A DNA stretch of 64,000 nt from positions 30,548,501-30,612,500 of the forward strand of contig NC_080577.1 in the NCBI RefSeq assembly GCF_029962835.1. Direction: 5' to 3'. Under the pieces are notes generated by a model. It ran no database searches and was not told the DNA's origin. It worked only from the letters and a program-made list of their open reading frames with translations. Made by a program: the position numbers and the translations under genes. Below are positions 35,441 to 47,919 of the stretch, piece by piece; the stretch's first letter is position 1; each line of letters begins with the position of its first letter. The stretch comes from Magnolia sinica (taxonomy: Eukaryota > Streptophyta > Magnoliopsida > Magnoliales > Magnoliaceae).

Positions 35441-36750
35441 GGTTCCTTTTTTGTAATTCTTATGATAGGTTGAGCAAAGTGAAGTATTGTTTATTTAGAA
35501 ATGTGAATGTGGGATGCATTGTATGATTTGATTGCTATTTGTAATAAATGCATCATTTTTTTGCTTGATTTCATTTTATGTACTATTCCTATCAGCATTA
35601 AGCTTAAATGAGTTATCAATCACAGCAGGTTCTTGCAATGGAAACATGCACCATTATTATAATTTAAAAAAAAAAAATAGCTATGGATTTTAGCCGTAGC
35701 TATTGCTACTTTAGCATATTGCTACGAATTTCATTCCACTTTTAGCTATTGATATTATCTGTAGTCGTAGGTACATTTCGCTACAGAAATTATAGCTACC
35801 ACTTTTTTCCGTATCTACTGATATCTATTGCTACGGATTTAATCTGTAGGCATAGGTACATTTCACTACAGAAATTATAGCTATGGCTTTTATTCGTAGC
35901 TACTAATCTCTATTACTACGGATGTAATTTGTAGCCATTGGTTTTTTTACCTTTAGCTATACCACCAATAGCTACAAATGTGCTATGGACTAGATCCGTA
36001 GCAAAAGGCCTTTAGTTACGGTTTTTATCTGTAGCCTTTGCCCCTTTCTCTGGTAGTGAGACCATCGACTGTCGACCTACGTACGTGATATGTACGATGA
36101 CTTGGTCACTATGAAGTACGAGATATGCTACGCTGGCGACCAGTCTTATGCATGGGTGACGAGCCCAAGCTCGACTAGATGAGCATCCCCAGGTCGATGT
36201 GCATTCATGCATCCATGCATTTAAAAAGACTCCATCATGTATTGTTTTGATTGTCTTGTTGTTTTTAACTATGCTTAGCTAAGGCGGCCGTGTGTAATCT
36301 TGAGAAAAATTCACACTAAGTTGGTCACTCGTCTATCAAATATATAATTGTACAGGTAGCACAGGTGGCTTAAAAGACACTTATGTTTAGGGTGATAAAG
36401 TGCAGGGCATAATTACCAGGGATGTATGGTTGTATCTGCCAGGAGGAGCTGCGCGATCTTGCGACTCAAATTTATATGCATTTTATTATTTCTCTTATGT
36501 AAATCATGTAATTCTTGTATTTGTTATTACAAAGACATTGGTTTGTATAAGTCATTATGGGTTGCCTCTTGTATATTCTAAATGTAAATGCAAATTTTTC
36601 TTTATGTTTGATTTGTCCATCATACGCTAAACTGCTAACTCTGAAAGATAGAATATATATATATATGGAATTTGGCTCTCTATAGGTTAACACTCAGGTT
36701 TTTGGGAAACGAGTCATATACTTGGGTCCTGAAAACTCAGGGCATTACAG

Positions 36751-36768
36751 TTGGTATCAGAACATTGT
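36751..36768 (+). promoter_or_regulatory. Primer-binding site of the LARD-like element
   Basis: ttggtatcagaacattg starts 1 nt after the LTR end and matches the initiator Met-tRNA type site (TGGTATCAGAGC) common in plant LTR elements. Confidence 0.8.
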
Positions 36769-37146
36769 TTGGACAAACCAGGCCTTGAAAAAATGATCTT
36801 ATACAAACTTTAAATGTCTTAAGTTAGGATGTTTGAAATTAGAAATTTGAATTTAGGTGAATCTCCCTTAGACTTAGAAGAATGATTGAGAATGTAGAAG
36901 CCCAAACTTAGGTTCCTTCATAAATTATTAAGATAGTCATTTGAACCAATGAGGAATCCCTTAAAAGTAAAATATTTTTTTTAATGTCAAGTTACTTTTT
37001 TTTTGCATTAATCACAAAATTTACAAGCCTTCGGGTGTGACCCAACAAAAAGGTCCGGGCCACACCTATCGTGAAAGAAAAAAATAAGAAAAACCTAACA
37101 CCAAAAAAACACCGAAACGGAGAGAGCTGCCCACCTCCTCCTGATT

Positions 37147-40100
37147 CTAAGCTATTCTAATTGCACTTAAACCCAGCTTATCAAGGAAGATATTTCCCCT
37201 GGTCCTAGGAGGGAGGCTTTGATTATCCTCAAAGATCATGTAACATTGGTTCGCGCTACCCATTCGGGCCAATGAGTAAGCGGGCGCATTTCCTTCTCTG
37301 AAGATGTGGGTTACCTCAACCTTTGCTGACCCCATAAGCATTTTGATCCTGGAGATCCACGCTTTCCATTTCCATCCCGGGCTAGCCTCACCCGAAATGA
37401 GGTTAATCATCAGCTGAGAATCCGATTCAACTACCACCTTATTCATGCCTTTGGACAGACAAAAATAGAGGTCATTGTATAGAGCCCAAAGTTCCGCATG
37501 AACATTGGATCCATGGCTATACCCAGCAGTAAAAGCAAAGATAAAATTTCCTCTCTTGCCTTTGCAAATTCCCCGCCACCCGATAAGCCTGGGTTCCCTA
37601 GAGCTGATTCATCTACATTAACTTTAACCCAGCCGAGCGGCGGTCTGATCCATCTTACTATCTCAATAGGAGGAATGTTCTGCCTATTGTTCGGGTATCC
37701 ACAAGAAGAAGGATGCTGGGATGTACCAATAATCATTGCCACATTCTAAACAGACGAAGGAGGCTGAGACGTATTTGACCTATGCAATGGCTGAGGAAAA
37801 AATCTGGCAGAAAGATTAGCTTTCCAGCAAATAGTAGATAATATTTTGTGAAGTACAGGGCATGCACCATCATACTTAGCCCTGTTTCTAGCGATCCAAA
37901 TATCCCACAAGATGAAGCAAGGGAGGAATTTTTGAATCTTGGAATCTTCCCTCCTAGTCATGGGGCACGCCCACCATTATTGTAGTCTCTGTTCCACCGA
38001 CAAGGCATGCTGCAGATGGAAACCTAGGTACATAGCAAAGTGGTTCCAAATCGCTGTGGCAAGGTCCCCTTCAATAAACAGATGCATTAGAGTTTCTGAG
38101 ACGAGTCCTAGATGGTCTGAAGGTGGAGTAATATCACAGTAGTAACATTTAGATGCCAGGTGAATTCCTTTTCTTTGAACTGCAACGTCAATGAGGATAG
38201 CTTTAATCAGAATTTTCCATACAAGCTACGATGACTTTGGGGGAATATCCATGTGCAAGATTTTCTTGGCCCAATCTGCTCGGATAATTTGATCTCTATT
38301 TAAATTCCAAGCCGATTTCAATGTGAAAGATCTGGATGAAGTGAACGACCAAAAGCGAATGTTAGGCCCCGTACCGAGACAAAGACCAGCCTGGAAAATG
38401 AACTTCATCACCTGTAGTGGGATGAGCCAAAGCGCCACTGATGGGGGGCATGGGCCTAAAGAGTTCAGCAACTCTTTGATTTGGAGGTGTTGAAGATGTT
38501 CAGGAATGTGGCACCCATCGATTGAATGAAGCGGACCCAGTCCCATCCAATTGGAAGACCAAAGATTGCTTTCTCCATTTCCAACCTATATCTGAGAGGA
38601 TGCTTCAATTTAAGGGATGAGCTGGAGGATATTCTTCCACAAAGGTGAGGTGTAGGCTAGGATGTTGATGGGCCGAAGATGGTTAGCGTCTGGAATATAT
38701 TTAACCCTCATGAAAGTATTCCAAAGGCTGGAGTTTTCCTGGTTTGTGATCTCCCATGCCATCTTCATCCTAAATGCTTTAATGACATCGAAAAGTCTCT
38801 TAATTTCGAGACCACCTTCCTCTCTAGGCCACGAAATCATGATCTAACTTCTCCAATGAAGTTTTCTTTTGCCCTCTGACCAGCCCCAGAAGAAATGAGC
38901 AAAACGATTTTCCAGTCTAGAAATCACTTACATCAGGACGTGAGCAGCCACAAGTGTATGGACTGGAATACTGCCAAGAATGTGTTGAATCAGAACTATT
39001 CTCCCAGCCTGGGAAAGGAGCTTAGCCTTCTAGCCCGCAATTCTATCTTCTATTTTCTCCATAAGCGGTTGATACATTGATACAATTTGTCGACTGATAG
39101 CAAGAGGGACCCCCAGGTAGTTGAAAGTGCCTGATGCTCTCCCAATCCCAAGTGTGTTTTCAACAGCCCTAATTCTCCTTGTCGATTTGTTGGAAGCACA
39201 AATGAACGAACTTTTTATGTAATTAATAGCTTGGCCTGATGCTTTTTGATAGGAGTCGAGAAAGATCTTCATCGCCTTGACTGATTTAAGCCCACCATTT
39301 AGGAAGATTAGCATATCATCAACGTAGAGAAGGTGTGAAATTTGGGGGCAGCTTCTTCGTAATCTAAAAAGGATTGTCGTACCCTTTTCCATAAGATTTT
39401 TCAGACCTCGACTAAGCACTTCTGTAGCAATTATAAAGAGAGAAGGGGAGAGGGGGTCTCCCTGATGCAAGCCTCTTAAAGCTTTAAAGAATCCGTTAGC
39501 CTCTCCATTTATGAGAACTGAGAACCAAACCGATGACCAACACTTCTCAACCATGCTTATCCAATCTTGTCTAAAACCGAATCACCTCAACACCTCTTTT
39601 AGAAAATTCCATTCTACTCGATCATATGTCTTTTCCATGTCCACCTTAAGCACCATATTCCCTCCTTTGGATTTCTTGTTTATATCTCTGAATAGCTCTT
39701 GAGCAAGAACAATATTTTCAGCTATACACCGCCCCTGGATGAAAGCTCCCCGTTCTCGAGATAATGGTGGGAAGAATGGTTGCTAACCTGGTGGCAATGA
39801 TTTTTGCCAGAATTTTATAAAATCAATTGCATAGACTTATTGGTCTGAAATCAGAGAAAGTCGAAGGCAAAGTAGTTTTTGGAATAAGATAGATTAGGGA
39901 GGCGTTCATCGCTCTTGAGAAAATGCCCCCTTGAAATAAATACACTGCCGCTCTATGGATATCCTTCACAATAGTCACCCAGCATCCCAGGTAAAACGCA
40001 ACAGAGAACCCGTCTGGGCTAGCAGCCCCATCCTTCGCGATTTCCTGGATCGCCTGATGAACCTCCTTTACTGATGGCGCTGACATCAGATAATCATTAT

Positions 40101-41393
40101 GCTATTGCGTGACAAGCTAAGGTATCACGCCAAGCATATCGTTCTCAAGCGTGGTGACTGACGAGTTAAACTGGCTGGAGAAATGTACAATTGCTACTCA
40201 ATTGATCAGCGTAGGGTCGTCAGTTGTGACCCCTGAGTCGAGTTTGATACTGGTGATTTCTGTTCTCCTTTGTTTTATCGAAGCAGTGGCGCGGAAAAAG
40301 GCTGTGTTTCTATCACCTACTTGAAGCCAATCGACCTTGGATTTCTATTTCCAAAACACTTCTTCCATAAGCTCTAATTGACAAAGTTTAAAGGATGCTG
40401 AGTTGAATTCCTGTTGGACATTACCGACCAGATCATCTGCCAAGGGGCTGTTCTGCATTCTTGATTCTATATCGGTCAAGTCCTCTTCCGCATGTTTAAC
40501 TTGGTCGAAAATATTTCCAAAAACTGTTTTATTCCACTCCTTAAGAGCCTTCTTGACACATCGTAGCTTAATCAGCATGTTGATAAAGGGGTGTTCAGCC
40601 GCTTCAGAGTTCCAACCACTATTCACCACTTGTTGAAAGGAATCGTGGAGAAGCCACATATTTTGGAACCGAAAGGGTTTCGGGCCAGCCGCAGCCTGCG
40701 GTGGAAAATCCAGCAATAGAGGGGTATTGTCAGAATTAAGACACGGGAGATGTTAAACCTGGAAGGAGGGAAATCGGGCTGCCCACTGAGTTGATTAAGA
40801 CTATCAAGACGGGCCCAGACACGAGCATTGCCTCCTTGGTTGTTGCACCACGTTAAATGGCTGCCCGAGAAACCTGCATCAATCAAGCTAGCAACGTTGA
40901 TGCCATCCGCAAACTCCTTGGAGCTGTTTCTGTTTACTTCCCGTCTGTTTCTCCTTTCCGCTAAAGATATTGTAGCGTTAAAATCCCCACAAGAAGCCCA
41001 CGACCCATTAGCAATAGTAGAAAAAGAAGCCAAAGTATTCCAAAGTTGTCTTCTTCGGCTTGAATCACAACTAGCATAAATAATTGTCAGGAAAATTGTG
41101 CTATTGATAATAGGAGATGAAATTGCAAAAGAGAGATCTTGGTTAGAGCAATTTAAAACAAAGATGGACATATGGTCTTTAAAGAAGATCCATATTTTTT
41201 CACCCTCCGCTCCATTGGAAATGGACGAGTGAAAAACGAGCACAAGGCTCATTCTAGCTCTTCTGGAGTCACCTAGCATCGGTTTGAGGATAGCAAGAAT
41301 ACATGGATTGAACTTCTTAATGAGTCTTCTGGTAGTACGGATGGTGCGTGCGTTTCCTATCCCTCGGGCATTCCACATTAGGATTTTATCCAT
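37147..41393 (-). pseudogene. LINE ORF2 (second copy), frameshifted
   Basis: It starts ATG at 41393, again overlapping the ORF1 stop by ATGGATAA. Endonuclease MDKILMWNARGIGN...CGDFNATISL (40623-41393); reverse transcriptase pieces at 39823-40086 and 39030-39554 with HQGDPLSPSLF and catalytic YVDD at 39315-39326; downstream pieces at 38610-38840, 38226-38546 and 37746-37961; RNase H split between 37443-37742 (VNVDESALGNPG) and 37147-37446 (VVESDSQLM). Pieces lie in different frames and contain stops. The last RNase H acidic residue is lost (NAPAYSLA in place of NAPADxLA). Confidence 0.8.
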
Positions 41394-41590
41394 CAGTCAC
41401 ACATCCCGAGTTAACGACCCTCCTTTTCAATCTCCTCAGTCTAGATTCCCATGAACCTCTTGGATACTGAATTCTATGTCTTCCCCTAGTCAGTTGGGTC
41501 TTACTTTTGATGGAAGAAGGTGGTTTTCTTATTCCAACAATTTCCTGGCTGTGATCTGTCTGCTCCTCCCCCTGTTCATTTTGTATACAT
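41394..41590 (-). pseudogene. C-terminal remnant of LINE ORF1 (second copy)
   Basis: Minus-strand frame ending RRLKRRVVNSGCVTDG, then TAA overlapping the ORF2 ATG. It parallels the QKLKRRAVNFGCVTDG end at 7198-7200. The RRM part is missing through truncation. Confidence 0.65.
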
Positions 41591-42712
41591 GAGAAAATCT
41601 TAGGCCCTCAGAAAATTGTTTGGATGATCGTAGAACTTAGAAATGAACTTAGGATCTCTTGTAGATTTTAGGTTAGTTATTCAAACTTAGAAACGAAATC
41701 TTTGGTTCTCTTGTATACTACCAGAATAGCTATTTGAACTTAGAAACTAAACCTAGGTATCATGAGAGAATAAATGTCCATCATAATGTACATTAGATCG
41801 AACGTGAATGCTCTTTAAACTTGAAGAATTGCACTAAGAGTTATAGTTTGAATTTCTTAATACATCTCCTTACTTAGAAACAACACTTTACATAATTCCA
41901 CCACGTAAAACTAATTAGAGGTGAAGTTATAAAATTTTAAGTAAATTTTTAGCCCTAGGATGAGCCTATAAGGACTAGATTTGAGAATCTGGATAAAATT
42001 TGGCAAAATTAAACTTAGGTTTCATGAAGAAAATCTTGGTCCTGAAATATTTTTCCTGGTGTGTAGTGAAACCGTAATGGGCCAGGTAGACTTATCATTT
42101 ATGAGAAAATAAGATTACGTGATATTTCCTAGGAGTCTAGAACAATCGGGATCATGGACTAATGAAAACATGTTTAAGCGAAGTTCACATGGTTTGGCTC
42201 AAATTCTAAGTCCTAGCAAATCTCAATGGTCTCAATGCCCTGATCAAGCAAAAGATCGAGACTTACTATGATTGCGAATTGATAGTAGTGGATCCTCTGT
42301 TCTGCGCAAGCAGATGATCGATTATTAGGCTCAAACCTACTATAACCATCTATCTGTGTTAGATCGAACGTTAAAAATGAAAAATTGTATTGTACCATAG
42401 ACAACGAGGAACTATCATTAAAAGAAAAAGAAAATCAAGAGAAAGATATGAAATGTTATAGGAAATTTTAACATTGATAAATATTAAAATGATTCGTTAT
42501 ATTTAGAATGATTTCTAACCTTTAGTGGGGCTTAGACACCTTAGTTGATTTGCTAGACGAGAAACTTAAGGGTTGTGAGAAATTTAAATAAGGCTCGTTG
42601 GGATTTCGCACGTAAATATAGGGTACGTCCTTAGGGTAATTGAACCACTTGAAATATTAATAATTGGGACACACATCATTAAATCTCAAAGGAGAACTTT
42701 ATTTATTTTTCT

Positions 42713-42892
42713 TTAAGGGGGGTAGATTGTGATGACCCTGTCCTGGTAGTCGGTCGTGAGCACTTGCGCACACAAGTAACCCTAGTAGGAGGACTAGTGA
42801 ATACGCAGAGGCACCGTAAATTAAATGGTCGTTCCCATTCATAATAGAAGTGGTGAATTTCAGGGGTGAAATTCTCTTTAAGGGGGGTAGTT
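42713..42892 (+). promoter_or_regulatory. Duplicated polypurine tract of the LARD-like element
   Basis: ctttaaggggggtagattgtga at about 42711-42732 and ctttaaggggggtagtttgtaa at about 42877-42897. Only the second abuts the LTR start tgtaacaccc at 42893; the first is followed by tgtgatgaccctg, which looks like a diverged LTR start. Confidence 0.7.
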
Positions 42893-45800
42893 TGTAACAC
42901 CCTGTATGTTTCAGTACTCGAGTGTTACCTAGTAACCTAACTTAGTATAAATACCAATCTAGCTTGAGCAAACATTCACGTGCATTTCAGTCTATATCCG
43001 ACCATTAAAATTAATCCCCATTTGTATATCAAGCTAACCACTGTCCATCAGACCTGTAGTACTTAATTCAGCTATCAATTAGCCGTTGACAATAATTAAA
43101 CCATCATAGTTTGAAAACAATCATTGAAATTCCTCTAGAGTAAATCAAGGACCCTTGGAAACTCTGATGTTCGGGTTAGGGGCCAATCTAACCATTGAAG
43201 TTGAAAATCAATTGTTGGAGTCGAAATCAATCATTAGACTAAGACCTCACGTCATCCGATAAGGAGTCTAATCATCAAAACCATCCATCGGGCTTAGACT
43301 TAGATATTCAGTGAGTAGAAATATGGTAATAGTAAATTTAATAATAATAATAACAAGGTTATTAAAATATTATCATAATATTTAATGTTATAAATGCATA
43401 GTAGGTCATCCAATCACTAATCAAACAATCAATTTCCATCTAATGGACCCTAGAAAGCTTTTGACCATTGATGTGCAATTTCAGAATGATCCGACCGTTA
43501 GATCGATGTAGATCCATAACTAGACTCTCCAATCAAGTAATATGGCCCACCAAAGCTTTGGATCCACCCCTATCTAGGGTCAAATGGTCCTACTTGGGCT
43601 GTTAAAAATCTAATGGATGGAGTATATTCGTCAAAAAAATCTATTTGGGCCCCACAGTTGTAGTATGTGTACACCACTAGACGTGCACCCACAGGATACC
43701 AAACCAGTCAACTTGGTTTGACTAAGATTACCCGAAGAGGAAGGATTTCCTCCTCCTTTTCCCGCTGTTCGAATTTAAAATGGACACTGTCCGTGTGTTG
43801 GTTGGTGGCCAACCATCGAGACCCGTCTGGATGATCTGAACCATCCATCAGGCGTGGCTCTCAAATTCAACCAAAACCCAACACTTCGCATGTTGAAACC
43901 CACGACCATGTGCATAGTTTCTAGCTGAAATAGGCTAGCTGGTAGGCGAAATTGTGCTTCTCACCTCGTCAAAACCAACCTACTATGATTCAAGTGGGCC
44001 ACCTTTAGTCGATCCGAATCGTTCGGGTTGTAGTCCTCTTAAATTCACCCAAGACAGTGGACCCCACATAAATGCATGCATACGTGCATGCGCTGGAATT
44101 CGGCGCACAGATGCCCCATACGAGTGATGCATTCCAAAAATGAAAACCATTCCCACCCCTTTCTCCAGCCAGCTGGCATGATCCATGTGAGGAACTTTCC
44201 TCCAATCACAGCCCTTCTCCTTGGACGAATCCAAATCATCCATGTGGATTAGGGTTCCACAAAGAAACTGGTGTTAGGGCCTCCTTTCCACCCATTGTTT
44301 TCCAGAAAACTGGATAGCGGGATTTGATCCTAGCCTTCCAGTCTCATTCGACGACCCTGAGGGAGTTCAAGGCTCGATTTAAGTCTAAAAGATGGAGTTG
44401 CAATGGGTCTGTCTCCCACGCGCCTGCCGCAACTCGACAACCAGCCGTTACCTTCCTCCATTCGAATCGACCAACCAAACCATCTCCAAACTTTGAAGAA
44501 ACTCATCAATAAGCTTCACAAGGTCCAAACGGACCGTCCTCAAGGATCGGATTGGAGGAAGGAGTAGGGAGGTCGAAGCTACCATTAACGGATGTCTTCT
44601 TCTCCGTCAAGCAATAGTTCGAGTGCGACTGGGCTACATCATGTCTGGCCTTGTCTAGACCTTACGGAGCATTCCCAAAAAAGAAGAAAGAGAATGCAAC
44701 GAGGGAGAAGTGAGAAGGAGAATAAGAAGATGGAGGTGGAGAAGGCAGCAGCGAAGAAGGTGTTGTTGCTGCACGAACTCAACTGGACTGAGTCTAGACC
44801 GAGTCCAGATTGAGTTACACACAGGGCTGGTCAAGTCTAGGTCCCGTCTGGTCAAGTAGCAACGGAGGAAAGAAAGAAAAAGAATGAGAGAGAGAGAGAG
44901 ATGGGGAGGGCCTGTTTCTGTTGAGTCGGGCAGACTCAACTCGTGGGGTTCGAGTTGGGCCTGTCCTAGTTAGGTCGGGTCTGGTTTATCCCAGTAGCTT
45001 GCTGGTGTATGGTTCTGAGAGAAGAAAGTGAGAGAAAGGAGAGAAGGAAGAAGAGAAAGAAGGCCAGGGAGAGAAGAGGAAGAGTGAGAGAGTGGGATCC
45101 ATCTCGAGTCAAATCGACTCAGCTAGAACTCACTGGGTCATGCTGTGCGAGTCAGGCAGGTCTGGTTTAGTCCAGTAACCTGGCTGGCATGTGGGTTTGA
45201 GTAAAAGGATGGAGGAAGAGAGGAAGAAAATGGAAGAAGGAAGAAAGAAGATAAAGGAGAAGATAGAGAAGGCTGTCCTATCCAAACCGAGTCAACTCGG
45301 TTCAGGATTGAGTCAGCCTGCTGGCCCATTGGCTGGGTCAAGTCCAAGGGCTGTTGGACCTCTCTAAATAAGAAGAAGAGAGAAAGAGTGGGAGAAGAAA
45401 TAGAGAAAGAGAGAGAGAGAGAGAGGGTGGTTCGCCACACCAACCTGACTCGACTCGCTCGAGTCACGGGCATGGGCTGATATGTTTAGACCGAGCCTTG
45501 GCCAATTCCAGTTGGCGCTAAACTTGCGTGAGTGAAGTGGTGGCCATGATGGGGCTACTGGAAACAGATTGGGATTTGAAGCTCGACTCACCTTCGAGTC
45601 AACTATTGTAAGTCATCTTTGCTCCTTAAAGTATTTGATTTATTATGATTAGCCATTAACATGTTATTTATACTAGTATTAATTATTATATACAAAACTA
45701 CAACTGATAGATATTAGATATTAGTATTTATTTATTATTCTTAAATATTATCATTGATAATAGATCACGCTATTTATTACCATCATAATGATTATTATTA

Positions 45801-46848
45801 TCATGATAGCAAATATCAATTTCATTGTTAACATTAATGGCCATTTTGTGATTAACATTACAATCAATCATACATCAATTAACATTGTTACCATTTCTAT
45901 CATTATTAGGATTGTTAATATTAGAAATGAATAACCGTTAGTAAATTATCTATACTGATATTAGTTATTACATATAAGAATTATCATTATTAAATATTAG
46001 TGTTTTATTTTGTCATTATTAAATATTATCATTGAGGTTAGAGCATACTATGTATTTTCACCATAATGATTATTACAGTCACGTTAGCTAATATAAATTA
46101 TAACACTAATGCTAATAGTTCTCTTATAATTATTAAATTATATTATAATTAATGGTACACCAACTAGAGTTCTAGTCCTAGAATCTAAATTTGGGGCTAA
46201 ACTCAAGGATGAAACCCGAATTATACATCTAACCCTAAGAATAATTAAATTCAAACACTAAGCTATGATCTTAACCCCAAATAGTGTGTAAAACTTGGAT
46301 CTAATCATACAATTTCATAATTCATAGTAGGATTTAACCCTAAGGGCGCACGCACCTCCTAGCGATGATGTAGACAGTTCAAAACATAAGGTGATGATTT
46401 CTTTCCCTTAAGCTTTCCACTTCCAAATTAGTTTAAGTAATAGTCTATAAGTGTCGTATTATATATAAAGCACCCTTTATTATCAAATTTCGTTGTGACA
46501 AACCACTTTGATTTGATGGACTTGTTCAAGTGATGGAAAGTTCACCTTCAAGTAAAGTGATGGAAAGTTTGCCTTTAAGTGAAGATATGCCAAATTCAAG
46601 TCATGAAGTTTATTCAACTTCAAGTATTGCTTCAAGTCCAAGTGCAACTTCAAATTCAAGTCCAAGTGCAAATACAAGCTCAAGATCAAGTTCAAGAACT
46701 TCAAGTACAAAGATCAATTGAAAGCAACTAAAGTTACATGGTTCATTGTTCAACTTTCAGGTATATATGACCCTAGAAAGACCTTAGGATTAGGTCATTC
46801 ATATTGTATATTTTATATGGGTTATTACGCTTTTTATAGGCTTTAATT

Positions 46849-47200
46849 CGACTAGTCTTAGCCTATGTTCGACTAGTCCAGGCTCTGGCTCGACTAATCT
46901 AAGGTTTGCCTCGACCAGTCCAGGAAAAATCTCAAAATTTAAAATTTTTCTGGTAGGGTCACGACCAGTCGAGTACCATGCTCGACCAGTCGTGTGAATA
47001 GTGCTTGACCAGTCGGGCAAGGCTCGACTTAAACTCCAGCAACTGTTTTAGACCCTTCTCCATCAGTCGAGCAGGCCACTCGACCAGTCGAGGGTCGGTT
47101 TTATCCGATCGCGTAAGAAATTTTGAAATTTTGTTGTTCTTGTGACCAGTCAAAGCTAACCTTAGACCAGTCGAAGGAACCATTTTTCTACCTATAAATA
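46849..47200 (+). promoter_or_regulatory. GACYRGTC motif array and TATA box of solo LTR no. 1
   Basis: About ten spaced copies of GACYRGTC or near variants (gactagtc at 46850, gaccagtc repeatedly to 47165-47172) lie directly upstream of the TATA box tataaata at 47193-47200. Spacing is irregular, about 20-50 bp. Confidence 0.75.
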
Positions 47201-47817
47201 GAGGTCTTTTCTTATTATTTTTCATTCATTCCAAGCTAAATCAAGCCACCACTCTAAGAGAAAAGTCCCCATCATTGTCAAGCTATTGACCAGTAATTTT
47301 AGATTCTTTTATAGCTTATTTGATTATTTCTTGATCTCTTTGATTTCAATCTTACTTTGTAAAAGGGAGTTCTTCTCTACCCTTTTGAGATCCAAGGAAT
47401 TCAATCAAGTAGCCCAGTTTTAAGCTTAATTGAAATTCATTTAGAACCTAGAAACCTTCTACATATGTGTTGGACATTGAACATTCCCATCTACAAGTGA
47501 AGCGGTTCTACCGGGCTACATCAAGCAAAATCTTCAGATAAGTATATTTTTATTGCTTTTAGGTTTGTGAGATAAGCCAGAAAATCTCTCGTGATTTTAA
47601 CTGAGATAGCTAGAAAATCTCAGCACAGAGTTTTTAATTGTGATGGCCTATTAAAAATGCAATTGTAAAGGTTTTAAGGTGAACCTTAGAAAACCTTCTT
47701 TCATAGTGAAAGCCAATATCACAAGGGTTGTGATTATCGGGAGTGGAGTAGGTGTGGCTGTTTGCGAACATTGGTGTACACACCGAACCATTATAATTCT
47801 TAGAGTTGTGGTGGATA

Positions 47818-47838
47818 TGATGATGATGATGATGATGT
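47818..47838. repeat. (GAT)n microsatellite
   Basis: Short GAT run within solo LTR no. 1. Confidence 0.9.
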
Positions 47839-47919
47839 ATGTGATGTATGTGTGTTGAATGTTTGTATCTCTTTCATGTACATGTGGTGAATGTTGTAAT
47901 TGTTAGATTCATTTTTATT

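Larger units (their letters stand above)
27490..36058. mobile_element. CACTA transposon carrying host exons
   Basis: The left terminus is cactacaaaaaaggggcaaa (27490); the reverse complement of the right terminus is cactaccagagaaaggggca (ending 36058). Both are flanked by aga (27487-27489 and 36059-36061), the 3-bp duplication of CACTA elements. The sister LTR at about 63608-63625 shows the uninterrupted site, differing by one base. Subterminal regions are rich in gctacggat / atccgtagc words (27530-27620, 35680-36040), as expected for transposase-binding repeats. No transposase domain was found, so it is non-autonomous. The cargo is an NUA-like gene fragment (34601-35440), a 5'-UTR-like CT-rich leader (about 32216-32500) and an LTR-like insert. 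Confidence 0.88.
22925..36749 (+). repeat. Left LTR of the LARD-like element (contains CACTA insertion)
   Basis: It starts tgaacaccc (sister LTR: tgtaacaccc) and ends cagggcattaca just before the primer site. It includes a GA-rich, GACTCG-rich segment at about 24700-25500 and AT-rich DNA at 25650-26350. The CACTA element occupies 27490-36058. Frames here, such as 23666-23953 and 25219-25494, are non-coding LTR sequence present equally in the right LTR. Confidence 0.85.
36996..41590 (-). mobile_element. 5'-truncated LINE, minus strand, inside the LARD
   Basis: The 3' end is marked by a T-run at 36996-37004 (A-run on the minus strand) and the element reads leftward. Order from the right: tail of ORF1 (about 41400-41590), endonuclease, reverse transcriptase, zf-RVT-like region, RNase H at 37147-37742. 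The protein is clearly related to the LINE at 4779-11523. The 5' boundary near 41590 is approximate and no target duplication was identified. Confidence 0.75.

Noticed and set aside
36980..41600. A target-site duplication for the minus-strand LINE
   Set aside because: aatgtcaagttac next to the T-run has no convincing partner near 41590; the 5' end may be rearranged.
46483..46721. Frames on both strands with Ser-rich or Leu-rich repeats in solo LTR no. 1
   Set aside because: They translate a tcaagt-type short repeat; the region is LTR sequence.
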